Assembly (NCBI RefSeq): GCF_017948455.1
Contig: NZ_JAFFSU010000022.1
Location: forward strand, 62,001 to 126,000
Source of the DNA: Streptomyces sp. GESEQ-4
GTDB lineage: Bacteria; Actinomycetota; Actinomycetes; Streptomycetales; Streptomycetaceae
Length of the DNA stretch: 64,000 nucleotides
Direction of reading: 5' to 3'
The position numbers were made by a program, and so were the translations under genes. Shown one piece after another: positions 8,710 to 17,144 of the stretch (its first letter is position 1; the number at the start of each line of letters is the position of its first letter). A model generated the notes under the pieces. It had not been told where the DNA came from. It was given only the letters and a program-made list of their open reading frames with translations, and did not search any database.

Positions 8710-8870
8710 GCGGTCCTTGTCTTCCGTGGGGAGGGATAAGGGCAGACGAAGGCCCTGACCGGAAGACAGGAGATAAGGAAGTGGGAAGCAGTCAGCAGGA
8801 CGCTGGAAACGCCGGTCCGCGACGGATCAGCGGGCGTGGCTCCCCGGGCCGGTCAGGGCTCCGGGACCGC
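8710..8870 (-). promoter_or_regulatory. Candidate attenuator of the erm gene
   Basis: Three sets of complementary arms are visible on the transcribed strand. The outer arms are GCGGTCC (8870-8864) and GGACCGC (8716-8710), the latter including part of the erm ribosome-binding site. The middle arms are CCCTGACCGG (8858-8849) and CCGGTCAGGG (8762-8753). The inner arms are TCCTGTCTTCCG (8771-8760) and CGGAAGACAAGGA (8726-8714, one bulge), which also cover the AGGA. The outer and middle stems can coexist, and their 5' arms lie inside the leader ORF just downstream of the Arg-Met-Arg codons. No poly-U follows, so translational rather than transcriptional attenuation is favoured. Confidence 0.6.
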
Positions 8871-8940
8871 GGCGCATCCGTACGGAGTGCGCGTAGCCCC
8901 GGCCGAGACCGGTGATGATGATCGCGTTGTTCGCTGCCAC
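8827..8940 (-). CDS. Putative erm leader peptide (37 aa)
   Basis: A GTG-started ORF of 37 codons ends 122 bases before the erm start. Its product contains HSVRMRRG at residues 18-25. Arg-X-Arg is the known macrolide arrest motif of RLR-type Erm leaders such as ErmDL (HSMRLRF), and the surrounding residues are also alike. The rest of the 315-base gap 8705-9019 holds the attenuator arms and, presumably, the promoter. The start codon is uncertain because no clear ribosome-binding site precedes GTG 8940. Confidence 0.6.
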   Translation of the reverse strand: MAANNAIIITGLGRGYAHSVRMRRGPGALTGPGSHAR

Positions 8941-9019
8941 GGACGCCACGCTAGGCGTGGCCGGGCGACGCGGACAACCGAATTACGCCGACACCATGCC
9001 GGCGCCGACATGGCGTACG

Positions 9020-10327
9020 TCAGCGCTGGTAGCGCGCCAGCACCAGGTTCCCGTCCTCCTCCAGCCGCTCGCGCAGCTCGTCCGGTCCGATCGCGCCGCT
9101 GTAGTACTCCTGGAACGCCGGGGTGGCCACCTTGTCCTTCCACTCGGGATAGCCGCGGACGGACTGCGCGGGTGCCGAGCGCAAGTGGGCGGCGAGGGCG
9201 GTGCCGGTGGCCCAGTCGTGCTCGGTCGTGTGCAGGGCGGGGTGCTTCAGTGCCTGTGTGCCGGTGGGGAGCATCCAGTCGCCCAGGGCCAGCCGGACCA
9301 TGTTCTCCGGCCGGAGCAGGAAGTCGATGAACGCGGCGGCCTCCTTCTTGTGCGGGCTGTCCTCCGCGACGGACAGCGTCTGCGGGCTGACTCCCTGGGC
9401 GAGCCCGTCGGCTCCGGCGGGAGCGGGCAGCACCTGCCAGTCGAAGCCCTTGGGAGCCTGCTGCACGATCTGCTGGCGGTACGAGAAGCCGAGCGGGACC
9501 ATCGCGTACTTCCCGCCGAAGAACCCGGGCAGGGTGTCCGAGCCGCCGCTGCCGAGGGTCGTGGGCGAGGCGCTGCGGTCGGTGTTGACCTGGTGGTGGA
9601 TGGTGTCCGGCACTACCTGGTCGGCCGTCCCGAAGCGGATGGCGACCTTGCCGTCCTGGTTCCGGTGGAACAGCTGTCCGCTGGTGGACAGGGACAGGTT
9701 GAGCGTGGCGGAGACGGGTTCCTTGAGCGGCCAGGCCACGCCATACTTCCCGTCACCGCTCAGCTCCTCGGTGACCTGCCGGAACTCGGCCCAGCTCCAG
9801 GGCTTTTCGGGCGTGGGGATCCGCACCCCGGACTGCTTCAGCCAGGTGGCGTTGGCGATGAGCACGCGGGGCTCCTGGAGGAACGGCACGCCGTAGATCC
9901 CGTCCCCGAAGGTCGTCGTGCGCCAACTGCGCTGCGGGATGTCGGACTTCAGCCGCCGCGGCAGCAGGTCGGTGAGATCGGCCAGATAGCCGCCGTATGC
10001 GAAGTCCGCGAGGTCGTCCGAGGCGTCGTGGATGATGTCCGGCGCCTCACCGCCCTCGAAGGAGGTGAGCAGCTGGTCGTGGACGCTGTCCCAACTCCCC
10101 TGCACATACTCGACCTTGACGTCGGGATGCGACGCGTTCCACTGCGCCACCAGCTCCTTGTTGGCGGCGACGGACTCCTCCTGCCAGGCGAGGGACTGGA
10201 AGCGCAGGGTGACGCGGCCGTTGTCGGGCACGTCGTCGCCGCTGGTGCAGCCGGCGAGCAGCAGGGTGAGGGCGAGCGTGAAGGCCGGGATCCATCGAAG
10301 CCGCAGACCGCTCCAGGGGGTGCGCAT
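9020..10327 (-). CDS. Sugar ABC transporter substrate-binding lipoprotein
   Basis: This 435-residue extracellular solute-binding protein (family 1, MalE-like) has a lipoprotein signal ending LLLAGC near residues 20-25. The family pattern is VTLRFQSLAWQEESVAAN, then APDIIHDASDDLADFAYGG, then GVPFLQEPRVLIAN, with a C-terminal ENMVRLALGDWMLPT segment. It should bind an oligosaccharide or sugar derivative. The start ATG at 10327 overlaps the last base of the upstream permease stop, so it is the third gene of the operon; the binding protein is encoded last, the reverse of the common order. The substrate is not predictable. Confidence 0.9.
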   Translation of the reverse strand: MRTPWSGLRLRWIPAFTLALTLLLAGCTSGDDVPDNGRVTLRFQSLAWQEESVAANKELVAQWNASHPDVKVEYVQGSWDSVHDQLLTSFEGGEAPDIIHDASDDLADFAYGGYLADLTDLLPRRLKSDIPQRSWRTTTFGDGIYGVPFLQEPRVLIANATWLKQSGVRIPTPEKPWSWAEFRQVTEELSGDGKYGVAWPLKEPVSATLNLSLSTSGQLFHRNQDGKVAIRFGTADQVVPDTIHHQVNTDRSASPTTLGSGGSDTLPGFFGGKYAMVPLGFSYRQQIVQQAPKGFDWQVLPAPAGADGLAQGVSPQTLSVAEDSPHKKEAAAFIDFLLRPENMVRLALGDWMLPTGTQALKHPALHTTEHDWATGTALAAHLRSAPAQSVRGYPEWKDKVATPAFQEYYSGAIGPDELRERLEEDGNLVLARYQR

Positions 10328-11160
10328 CAGCTCTTCACCGCCCCGGCGAGCATGCCGCCCGTGATCCGCCGCTGGATGAGCGCGAAGACGACCAGCGAGG
10401 GCAGGGTGGCGAGGAACGCGGCGGCGGCGAGCGGGCCGAGGTCGGCGACGCCCTCCGCGCCGATGAAGTGGGTGAGCACGACCGGCAGCGTCTGTTTCTC
10501 CGGTGTCTTGAGCAGCACCAGCGCGAAGAAGAACTCGTTCCACGCGGTGATGAACGCGAACAGCGCCGTCGCCACGATCCCCGGCGCGAGCAGCGGCGCG
10601 ACCACCGAGACGAGGGTGCGCAGCCGTCCGGCGCCGTCGACGGCCGCCGCCTCCTCCAGTTCGGCGGGCACCGCGCGTACGTACCCCACGAGCATCCACA
10701 GCGCGAACGGCAGCGCCCACACCACGTACACCATGACCAGTCCGGGCACGGAGTTGATCAGCCGCAGGTTCTTGAGCACCAGGAACAGCGGGATGATCAC
10801 CAGCACCAGCGGGAACGCCTGGCTGACGACCACCCAGCCGGTCGCGGCCCTCGCGAGCCGGGTGCGGTGCCGGGCCATGACGTACGCCATCGGTGTCGCG
10901 ATCAGTACGGCGATCACCGCGGCCCCGAGTGCAGCGACGAGGGAGTTGAACGCGGCCTGCAGCAGCGGCTGTTCGTCGAAGGCCTGGCGGAAGTTGGCCA
11001 GGGTGGGGTTCTCCGGAATCCAGGTGGGGTGCAGGCTGCCCAGCTCGCGTGGCGGTTTGAACGCGGTGGAGATCAGCCAGAGGAAGGGGAAGGCGAGGAA
11101 GACGAGATACCCGAGCAGCGCCACGTACTGGCCCGCGCGGGCCGCCTGGCTGGTCCTCAT
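10327..11160 (-). CDS. Sugar ABC transporter permease (MalG-like)
   Basis: This 277-residue permease has six hydrophobic segments and the EAA loop ELEEAAAVDGAGRLRTL that contacts the ATPase. ATG at 11160 overlaps the stop of the preceding permease gene (ATGA), so I prefer it to the longer frame upstream. It forms the channel together with the MalF-like subunit. No ATPase gene is in the operon; Streptomyces sugar importers usually share the MsiK ATPase. Confidence 0.9.
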   Translation of the reverse strand: MRTSQAARAGQYVALLGYLVFLAFPFLWLISTAFKPPRELGSLHPTWIPENPTLANFRQAFDEQPLLQAAFNSLVAALGAAVIAVLIATPMAYVMARHRTRLARAATGWVVVSQAFPLVLVIIPLFLVLKNLRLINSVPGLVMVYVVWALPFALWMLVGYVRAVPAELEEAAAVDGAGRLRTLVSVVAPLLAPGIVATALFAFITAWNEFFFALVLLKTPEKQTLPVVLTHFIGAEGVADLGPLAAAAFLATLPSLVVFALIQRRITGGMLAGAVKS

Positions 11161-12098
11161 GTGTTCTGTCCTCCCCTCAGACGGCCGGCGAGGAAGACGG
11201 CGAGGAGTACCGAGATCACCGCGACCATCACGCATCCCATCGCCGCCGCATAGCCGAACTGCCCGTAGCGGAAGGCCTCTTCGTAGGCGAACAGCATGGG
11301 CAGGCGGGTGCGGCCGCCGGGGCCGCCGCTGGTCAGCACATAGACCAGGGCGAATGAATTGAAGTTCCAGATGAAGTTGAGCGCGGTGATCGCCAGCGCG
11401 ACCGGTCTGAGGGCGGGCCAGGTGACCGTACGGAACCGGCGCCAGGCGCCCGCGCCGTCCATCGCGGCCGCCTCATGGAGTTCGCGCGGGGTGTTCTGCA
11501 ACCCGGCGAGCAGGGCGACCGTCGTCTGCGGCATGCCCGCCCAGACGCCGACGACGATCACGGCGGGCAGGGCGGTCGCCAGGCCGCTGAGCCAGTCCCG
11601 GCCGTCGCCGAGGCCGAGGTCGCGCAGGGTCTCGTTGAGGATGCCCGCGTCCGGGTTGTAGACGAGCCGCCACATGACGCCGACGACCACCTCGGGCATC
11701 GCCCACGGGATGATGGCGAGCGCGCGGGCCAGCCATCTCAGGCGCAGCTCCTGGTTGAGCAGCAGGGCGAGGCCGAGGGCGAGCAGGAACTGCGGCACGG
11801 TCACGCCGACGGCCCAGACCAACCCGATCCGGAACGACTCCCAGAACAGCGTGTCGTGCAGCAGATCCCGGAAGTTGAGTGTGCCGATCCACTCCGTGGG
11901 CTCGGTGCGGCCCGACTGGGCGTCGGTGAACGCCAGCAGGATCCCGTACAGCAGCGGTCCTACGCTCAGCAGGAGGATCGGGATCAGGGCGGGTAACACC
12001 AGGAACCAGGCGCCGTGATCGGCGGCAGGGCGTTTCCGGCCGGTGCTCGGCGCGCGTTTCGCCGCGCCCTCCCCTCGCACCTCGGTCACCAATGTCAC
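11157..12098 (-). CDS. Sugar ABC transporter permease (MalF-like), with TTA codon
   Basis: This is a 313-residue inner-membrane subunit with a hydrophilic N-terminus of about 30 residues, then hydrophobic segments starting WFLVLPALIPILLL, and the EAA loop ELHEAAAMDGAGAWRRF. It is the first gene of the operon, so its expression sets that of the other two. Leu35 is encoded by TTA (minus-strand codon at 11996-11994), which requires the developmentally controlled bldA tRNA. This suggests the importer is made late or in differentiating cells. No LacI- or ROK-type operator was recognised upstream. Confidence 0.9.
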   Translation of the reverse strand: MTLVTEVRGEGAAKRAPSTGRKRPAADHGAWFLVLPALIPILLLSVGPLLYGILLAFTDAQSGRTEPTEWIGTLNFRDLLHDTLFWESFRIGLVWAVGVTVPQFLLALGLALLLNQELRLRWLARALAIIPWAMPEVVVGVMWRLVYNPDAGILNETLRDLGLGDGRDWLSGLATALPAVIVVGVWAGMPQTTVALLAGLQNTPRELHEAAAMDGAGAWRRFRTVTWPALRPVALAITALNFIWNFNSFALVYVLTSGGPGGRTRLPMLFAYEEAFRYGQFGYAAAMGCVMVAVISVLLAVFLAGRLRGGQNT

Positions 12099-12249
12099 GG
12101 AATCAGCCCCTTTGCGCGGCTCGGACGGGCCCCGTCATGGTCGTGAAGGCGGTCGGTGTCGTCAAGACACCGCGCGCCCGGCGCGACCTGTGCGAATGCG
12201 ACACTGACCGGCGGATGGCGGGAAGGTGACGCCGTACGCGGACGCGCAG

Positions 12250-12269
12250 GGATCACTCGGGATCACTCG
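12250..12269 (+). repeat. Short direct repeat before phosphotransferase gene
   Basis: GGATCACTCG occurs twice in tandem (12250-12259 and 12260-12269), immediately before the GGAGGTGG ribosome-binding site of the next gene. It could be an operator half-site pair or a chance duplication. Confidence 0.4.
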
Positions 12270-12279
12270 GAGGTGGACG

Positions 12280-13143
12280 ATGGACGAGGCACGGGCGCGG
12301 GAGGTGCTGGCCGCGGCAGGGGTGTTGCCCGGACCGGTACGGGATGCGCGGTTGCTCGCCCTGGGTGAGAACGCCGTGTTCGCCGCCGGTGACCTGGTCG
12401 TCAAGGTGGGCCGCGACGCCGAACTCCTGGACCGGGCCCGGCGGGAACTGGACATCGCGCTCTGGCTGGAGGCGGCGGATGTGCCGGCGGTGCGTGCCGC
12501 CGAGCCGAAGGCACTCCTGGTCGAGGGGCATCCGGTGACCGTGTGGCATCGGATGCCCGATCCCGTACGGCCCGCGGAGCCGTGGGATTTGGCCGAACTG
12601 CTACGGGTCGTCCACGCACTGCCCTCTCCCTCCTTCGAACTGCCGCCCCGCGATCTGCTGGGCGGTGTGGAACGCTGGCTGCGGCTTGCGGGTGACGCGA
12701 TCTCTCCCGCCGACGCGGACTATCTGCGTGCGCGCCGGGACGGCTTCGCGACGGCCGCGGCCGCTCTCACCCCGTATCTGCCGCCCGGGCCGATCCATGG
12801 CGACGCGCTGCCCCGCAATGTGCATGTCGGGCCGGACGGGCCGGTGCTGGTCGATCTGGAGACGTTCTCGACCGATCTGCGGGAGCACGACCTGGTCGTC
12901 ATGGCCCTCTCCCGCGACCGCTACGGGCTCCCTGCTGCGGCGTACGACTCCTTCACCGACGCGTACGGCTGGGATGTGCGCGAGTGGGACGGGTGCTCGG
13001 TGCTGCGCGGTGCCCGGGAGACCGCCAGTTGTGCGTGGGTCGCGCAGCATGCGCCGAGCAATCCTGATGCATTGGCCGAGTTTCGGCGACGGGTGGGGTC
13101 TTTGCGGGACGGGGATGAGACGGTGCGCTGGTATTCGTTTTGA
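12280..13143 (+). CDS. Aminoglycoside phosphotransferase (APH)-family kinase
   Basis: This 287-residue APH/choline-kinase-fold enzyme keeps the catalytic loop IHGDALPRNVHV (near residues 172-183; Asp and Asn present) and the metal-binding VLVDLETF. The N-lobe Lys is in DLVVKVGR. The acceptor is unknown: such proteins phosphorylate antibiotics, sugars or small metabolites. GGAGGTGG at 12269-12276 picks ATG 12280 over the longer frame beginning at 12226. It is a single-gene unit, convergent with the membrane protein gene that follows. Confidence 0.82.
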   Translation: MDEARAREVLAAAGVLPGPVRDARLLALGENAVFAAGDLVVKVGRDAELLDRARRELDIALWLEAADVPAVRAAEPKALLVEGHPVTVWHRMPDPVRPAEPWDLAELLRVVHALPSPSFELPPRDLLGGVERWLRLAGDAISPADADYLRARRDGFATAAAALTPYLPPGPIHGDALPRNVHVGPDGPVLVDLETFSTDLREHDLVVMALSRDRYGLPAAAYDSFTDAYGWDVREWDGCSVLRGARETASCAWVAQHAPSNPDALAEFRRRVGSLRDGDETVRWYSF

Positions 13144-13186
13144 CACCTGCTGAACTGTCCGATGCCCGCTGGGTGTTGGCGACCAC

Positions 13187-14431
13187 TCAAAGATGCTGGA
13201 ACAGCACTTGGATCAGGGCAGGCATGGCAGGGGCCAGTAGATAGAGACCGATTCCGGTCACGGCCTTGCGGGTCGTGACCGGAAGCACGGGAGTGGACCA
13301 GATCCGCGCTACCGCCGCGTCACATTCATCACTGGGAAGGCCGCTTGCGTACAGAGACTCGACGTGGGCTTTCTTGACATCCAACGCGAAGTGGTAACCG
13401 ATCGAGGAGGGATAGACGATCACAGCCATGTCCACGAGCATCACCCCCAGCACTATGAACACCATCCAAGGTGACGCCGGCAGCCAGACCATGAAGAGGA
13501 CCAGCAAGCCGATCAGGTGAGCCAAGGCGGAGCCATAAGTCCACAGCATGAAGCGGCGCAACGGACGCAGCCCCTGGAAACCGTCGCTGTCGAATCTCAT
13601 GTTCGGCGTCACCCCGAAACCGAGTGCCGCGGACCGATACAGGTAGCCGGTGAAGACGACGCCCATGACCAATTGCTTGACCAGGAAGTGGAAGGCGTAG
13701 GTGCCGGCCGCACACAAGGCCACCGCCATTTCGCGGTGGGTGTGCCAGTTGGCCCACCAACCGGCGTAGACCTCGTCGCGCCAGACCGCGTCAGGGAGCG
13801 CGGTCGGATTCCATGTCTCCATGAGGCCATGGGCGTTGACGAAGGCGTACAGCGCGATCGTGCCAGTCGCCGCGGCCACCATGATGCCCGCGGAGACACT
13901 CCTGCGGCCCAGCATTCGGAACCACGCGTTGGTCTTGCGGACCAGCGTGTCGTGTCGACGGATCTGTTCGGGGGACAGCCGGGTCCCTCCGCCATTGCGC
14001 TCGTTCATCTGAACGAAGTCGGCGATGGCCTGCACTTGCTGGCAGCAGAAGAGGGGCGTGACGAAGACAACAGTCAACACGATCAGGCCGGCCAGATCCT
14101 GGAGGAGGGACAGGCTTACGCCGCTCAGTTCGGCATCGGCGGAGAACAAGTGGGCCAGCGCCCACCGTCTGTCCGCGTCAGGCGACGGTCCCAGGGCTCC
14201 GCCCGCTTCTGCCAGTCCCAGCAGGGTGACAGACGCGACCAGGCTGATCAGCAGAATCTTGGTCTTGGCTGTCAGCGGCCAGTACAGCAGGCTGATCAGC
14301 TGGCGAGCAGCCTCCCGACACGGCCTCGGCACTCTCCGCAACAGGCGCATCGCCAAGCGGATACCGACGGGCGCGGATGAGCGGAAGACTCCACCGATCA
14401 GCTGCGGTTCCAAGGTCTTCAGCTGCGCCAT
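13187..14431 (-). CDS. Unrecognised polytopic membrane protein
   Basis: I do not recognise a family. The 414 residues contain about seven hydrophobic segments, for example near residues 60-80, 107-130, 185-205, 235-265 and 295-350. A charged cytoplasmic-like stretch lies between the second and third (about 130-180), and there is a late hydrophobic C-terminus. Third-position GC and overall GC are visibly lower than in neighbouring genes, suggesting recent acquisition. ATG 14431 is chosen over the codon at 14455 because GGGGGG lies at good spacing before it. No operon partner is evident. Confidence 0.65.
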   Translation of the reverse strand: MAQLKTLEPQLIGGVFRSSAPVGIRLAMRLLRRVPRPCREAARQLISLLYWPLTAKTKILLISLVASVTLLGLAEAGGALGPSPDADRRWALAHLFSADAELSGVSLSLLQDLAGLIVLTVVFVTPLFCCQQVQAIADFVQMNERNGGGTRLSPEQIRRHDTLVRKTNAWFRMLGRRSVSAGIMVAAATGTIALYAFVNAHGLMETWNPTALPDAVWRDEVYAGWWANWHTHREMAVALCAAGTYAFHFLVKQLVMGVVFTGYLYRSAALGFGVTPNMRFDSDGFQGLRPLRRFMLWTYGSALAHLIGLLVLFMVWLPASPWMVFIVLGVMLVDMAVIVYPSSIGYHFALDVKKAHVESLYASGLPSDECDAAVARIWSTPVLPVTTRKAVTGIGLYLLAPAMPALIQVLFQHL

Positions 14432-14519
14432 CCTCGCCCCCCGACGGTGACACACGATGTTCCTTTATAACCAGCCTGCGCGGCAGGCGCCTACTCCACG
14501 GGAGCAAACACAGTGCAGC

Positions 14520-15500
14520 TCAACTGGGTGGCTCTGACCGCGAGTTCGCGAGCGGCGTCCTCGTTGCCGCGAACCCTGAGCGCGTCTCCTCGCTGTCGCG
14601 GTCGACGTCCCGGATGGTTCGCGCGGCGCGGCGCAGTTCGGCCAGGACCGTGCGCACAGCTGCCCTTGCTGTGCGCTCGGGGCGGTGCAGCGCGTCGATG
14701 TGGCGTCTTGCCTGGACGCCGCTGAGGGGTCTGAGGGCCAGCTCGGGGTGTGGGCGCATCGTCCAGCGTGGCATCAGGGCGATACCGCCTCCGGCCGCCA
14801 CGGCCTCGGCCACGACCGCGAACTCGTTGATGCGGTGGGCGAGATGGAGGCGACGGCCGGCCGCTGCGGCGATGGCCTCGATGACTGCCAGGACGGGGAA
14901 ACCGTCGTGCACGGTGATCCATGGCTCGTCGGCCACGTCGCGTGGGGTGACGCGGCGCTTGGCGGCCAGGGGGTGGCCGGCCGGCATGGCCACATCCAGT
15001 GGCTCGCGCAGCAACGTCGTCGTGCCCACCGTGTCCGGCCATGGCGGGGCGTGCTCCAGGCGGTGGGCGAGGACGAGGTCGTAGTCCCGGGTCAGTCGGG
15101 GGAAGTCCTCCTGGGGTACGTCCTCGTCGGCCAGCCTCGGCACCGGCTTGCCCGGGCCGGCCAGCGCACGGAGCAGCAGCGGGAAGAACGCCGCGCCCGC
15201 GCTGTGGAACGCCGCCACCGACACCTCCCCGTCCGGCCGCCCGACGAACTCCTCGACCGTGTACCGCGCCCGCGCGAGCGCCGTCTCCACCTCGACGGCC
15301 GCGCCCGCCAGCGCCAGTCCGGCGTCGGTGAGCACCAGGCGGCGCCCCTGACGTTCGGTGAGCGGGACCGGGATCGCTCGCTGCAGCAGCCGTAGCTGCT
15401 GGGAGATCGCCGATGGCGTCACCAGCAGCGCCTCGGCGACCGCCGTGACGCTGCCCAGTTCGCCGAGCTCCCGCAGAATCCTCAGCTGCCGTTCGTCCAC
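14520..15500 (-). CDS. LysR-family transcriptional regulator
   Basis: This 326-residue regulator has an N-terminal winged helix-turn-helix (LGSVTAVAEALLVTPSAISQQLRLL, shown here in part: VTPSAISQQL about residues 28-37). The rest is a two-lobe effector domain. The GTG at 15500 gives the usual LysR N-terminus VDERQLRILRELGELGS. It is divergently transcribed from the EamA transporter gene with a T-N11-A type box between them. It probably senses a metabolite exported by that transporter and controls both genes. Confidence 0.88.
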   Translation of the reverse strand: MDERQLRILRELGELGSVTAVAEALLVTPSAISQQLRLLQRAIPVPLTERQGRRLVLTDAGLALAGAAVEVETALARARYTVEEFVGRPDGEVSVAAFHSAGAAFFPLLLRALAGPGKPVPRLADEDVPQEDFPRLTRDYDLVLAHRLEHAPPWPDTVGTTTLLREPLDVAMPAGHPLAAKRRVTPRDVADEPWITVHDGFPVLAVIEAIAAAAGRRLHLAHRINEFAVVAEAVAAGGGIALMPRWTMRPHPELALRPLSGVQARRHIDALHRPERTARAAVRTVLAELRRAARTIRDVDRDSEETRSGFAATRTPLANSRSEPPS

Positions 15501-15518
15501 TGCGCCAGTGTAGAACTC

Positions 15519-15533
15519 TGTAGCTCCGCTACA
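15519..15533. promoter_or_regulatory. LysR-type operator
   Basis: TGTAG-CTCCG-CTACA is a perfect 5-bp-arm dyad with T-N11-A-like symmetry, in the 91-base gap between the divergent LysR and EamA genes. A second TGTAG half-site lies eight bases to the left (15509-15513). This is the expected place for autoregulation and target control. Confidence 0.65.
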
Positions 15534-15591
15534 TGATTGTTTTAGAAGGTGGCACTGGGCTTCAAGGACGTCTCCGGTGCACTGTGGGCGC

Positions 15592-16587
15592 GTGTCCAAC
15601 GTCCGCCGTACCGATGCGGTACTCCTCCTTGTCGCGCTCGTCTGGGGTTCCAGCTATCTGTCCGCCCAGACGGCCACTGCCGCGCTCCCCGTCCTGCTGG
15701 TGCTGTTCGCCCGCTACGCCCTGTCGGCTGTCGCCTGTCTCGGCATGGTCGCGTCACGACGGCGCGGGTCGGGGTGGTGGACGCGTGACGAGCTGCGGGC
15801 CGGCGTGCCCCTGGGGGTGACGCAGGCCGCGGTCCTGGGCGTGGAGACGTACGGCGTCGCGCACACCAGCGCCGCCAACGCCGGCCTCATCATCAGCCTG
15901 ACCATCGTCCTCACCCCGCTCCTCGACCGCGGCGGCCACCGCGGCGCACTGCCCGTCTCCTTCTTCGCCGCGACCGGTGTCTGTGTCCTGGCCGTCGGTC
16001 TGCTCATGTCCGGCAACGGCTTCCATGCGCCGCGCCTCGGCGACCTGATGATGCTCGGCGCCGCGCTGATCCGGGCCGGGCATGTCGCCCTCGTCGGCCG
16101 CTTCACTACCGGGCGGGCGATCCGTCCCCTGCACCTGACGACCGTGCAGACGCTCGTCGGCACGGCCCTGTTCCTGCCGGCCGCGGCCCTGGACCTGCCG
16201 ACGCTGGTCCGTGCGGACCCGGCGACCTGGGCCCAGCTCGTCTATCTCGCCCTGTTCTGCAGCGTGTTCGCCTTCCTCGCGCAGACCTGGGCCGTGCAGC
16301 GCACCTCCGCCAGCCGGGCCAGCCTGCTGATGGGCACCGAGCCGGTGTGGGCGGTCGCGGTGGGCGTGGCGCTAGGCGGTGAACACCTCACCCCGCTCAC
16401 CGGCCTCGGGGCGGCCCTGATGCTCGCCGGCACCTACTGGGGGCAGGCCGTGGAACGGGCCCACCGAAGCGCACAAGAACCCGGGCTCCTCTCCGCCCCG
16501 GCCCTCGACAAGGATCGCGACAAGGACTCCGCATGCCCGAGCACGCCCACCACGACCTCCCCCACCACGACACTTACGAGCACCTGA
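15592..16587 (+). CDS. EamA/DMT-family transporter
   Basis: This 331-residue drug/metabolite transporter has ten predicted helices in two EamA repeats (first starting VLLLVALVWGSSYLSAQTA, second near residue 165). The second ends with the family pattern SVFAFLAQTWAVQRTSASRA and LLMGTEPVWA. GTG at 15592 places the first helix close to the N-terminus; a start at 15577 is possible. The hydrophilic tail (from about residue 290) overlaps the next gene by 55 bases and is probably dispensable. Substrate unknown; likely controlled by the divergent LysR protein. Confidence 0.85.
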   Translation: MSNVRRTDAVLLLVALVWGSSYLSAQTATAALPVLLVLFARYALSAVACLGMVASRRRGSGWWTRDELRAGVPLGVTQAAVLGVETYGVAHTSAANAGLIISLTIVLTPLLDRGGHRGALPVSFFAATGVCVLAVGLLMSGNGFHAPRLGDLMMLGAALIRAGHVALVGRFTTGRAIRPLHLTTVQTLVGTALFLPAAALDLPTLVRADPATWAQLVYLALFCSVFAFLAQTWAVQRTSASRASLLMGTEPVWAVAVGVALGGEHLTPLTGLGAALMLAGTYWGQAVERAHRSAQEPGLLSAPALDKDRDKDSACPSTPTTTSPTTTLTST

Positions 16588-17054
16588 CCTCCCTGCTGGA
16601 TGCCTCCCACATCGACTACCGCCTGATCGACCACGAACCCGAGGGCTCAACGGAAGCCGTCTGCGCCCTGCGCGGGCACCCGGCCCACGAAGCCGCGAAG
16701 TGCATCGTGCTGCGGGTCAAGGTGGACCGCCGCACCACACGTCACGTCCTCGCGGTCGTCCCCGGCGACCGGCGGGTGGACCTGGACGCGGTCCGGGCGC
16801 TTTTCGACGCCCGCTACGTCGGCTTCAGCGACCCGGTGACCGCCGAGCGGCTGGCCCGTGCCGTCCCCGGCACCGTCCTGCCATTCAGCTTCGATCCCGA
16901 CCTCGAACTGGTCGCCGACCCGGACGTCGTGGCCCAGCCGAAGATGTACTTCAACGCGGCCCGGCTCGACCGCTCGCTGCTCATCTCGGGCGCCGACTAC
17001 GAGCGACTGGCCAAGCCCCGCATCGAACGCATCGCAACGCCCGCACCGGCGTGA
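16533..17054 (+). CDS. YbaK/EbsC-family aminoacyl-tRNA deacylase
   Basis: This 173-residue protein belongs to the YbaK/ProX deacylase superfamily, which hydrolyses mischarged tRNAs. Visible hallmarks are the EAAKCIVLRVK strand with the conserved Lys, the AVVPGDRRVDLDAVRALF segment and the closing PKMYFNAARLDRSLLISGADY. A His-rich N-terminus (HAHHDLPHHD) is unusual. It overlaps the transporter gene by 55 bases on the same strand, so the two are likely cotranscribed. The exact tRNA substrate is unknown. Confidence 0.85.
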   Translation: MPEHAHHDLPHHDTYEHLTSLLDASHIDYRLIDHEPEGSTEAVCALRGHPAHEAAKCIVLRVKVDRRTTRHVLAVVPGDRRVDLDAVRALFDARYVGFSDPVTAERLARAVPGTVLPFSFDPDLELVADPDVVAQPKMYFNAARLDRSLLISGADYERLAKPRIERIATPAPA

Positions 17055-17144
17055 GGGAGGGGGTGACGCATGACTTCGCCCGGTCCACCGACTCCGATCG
17101 CCCCGCCTCTTCCACCGACACGCGGTTCGTCTCGCGCACCGGGC

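Noticed and set aside
13390..13400. Possible TTA codon in the orphan membrane protein gene (sequence GGTAACC)
   Set aside because: In frame it reads GGT TAC (Gly-Tyr); similar out-of-frame cases were seen in the subtilase, geosmin synthase, PDZ and M24 genes and dismissed.
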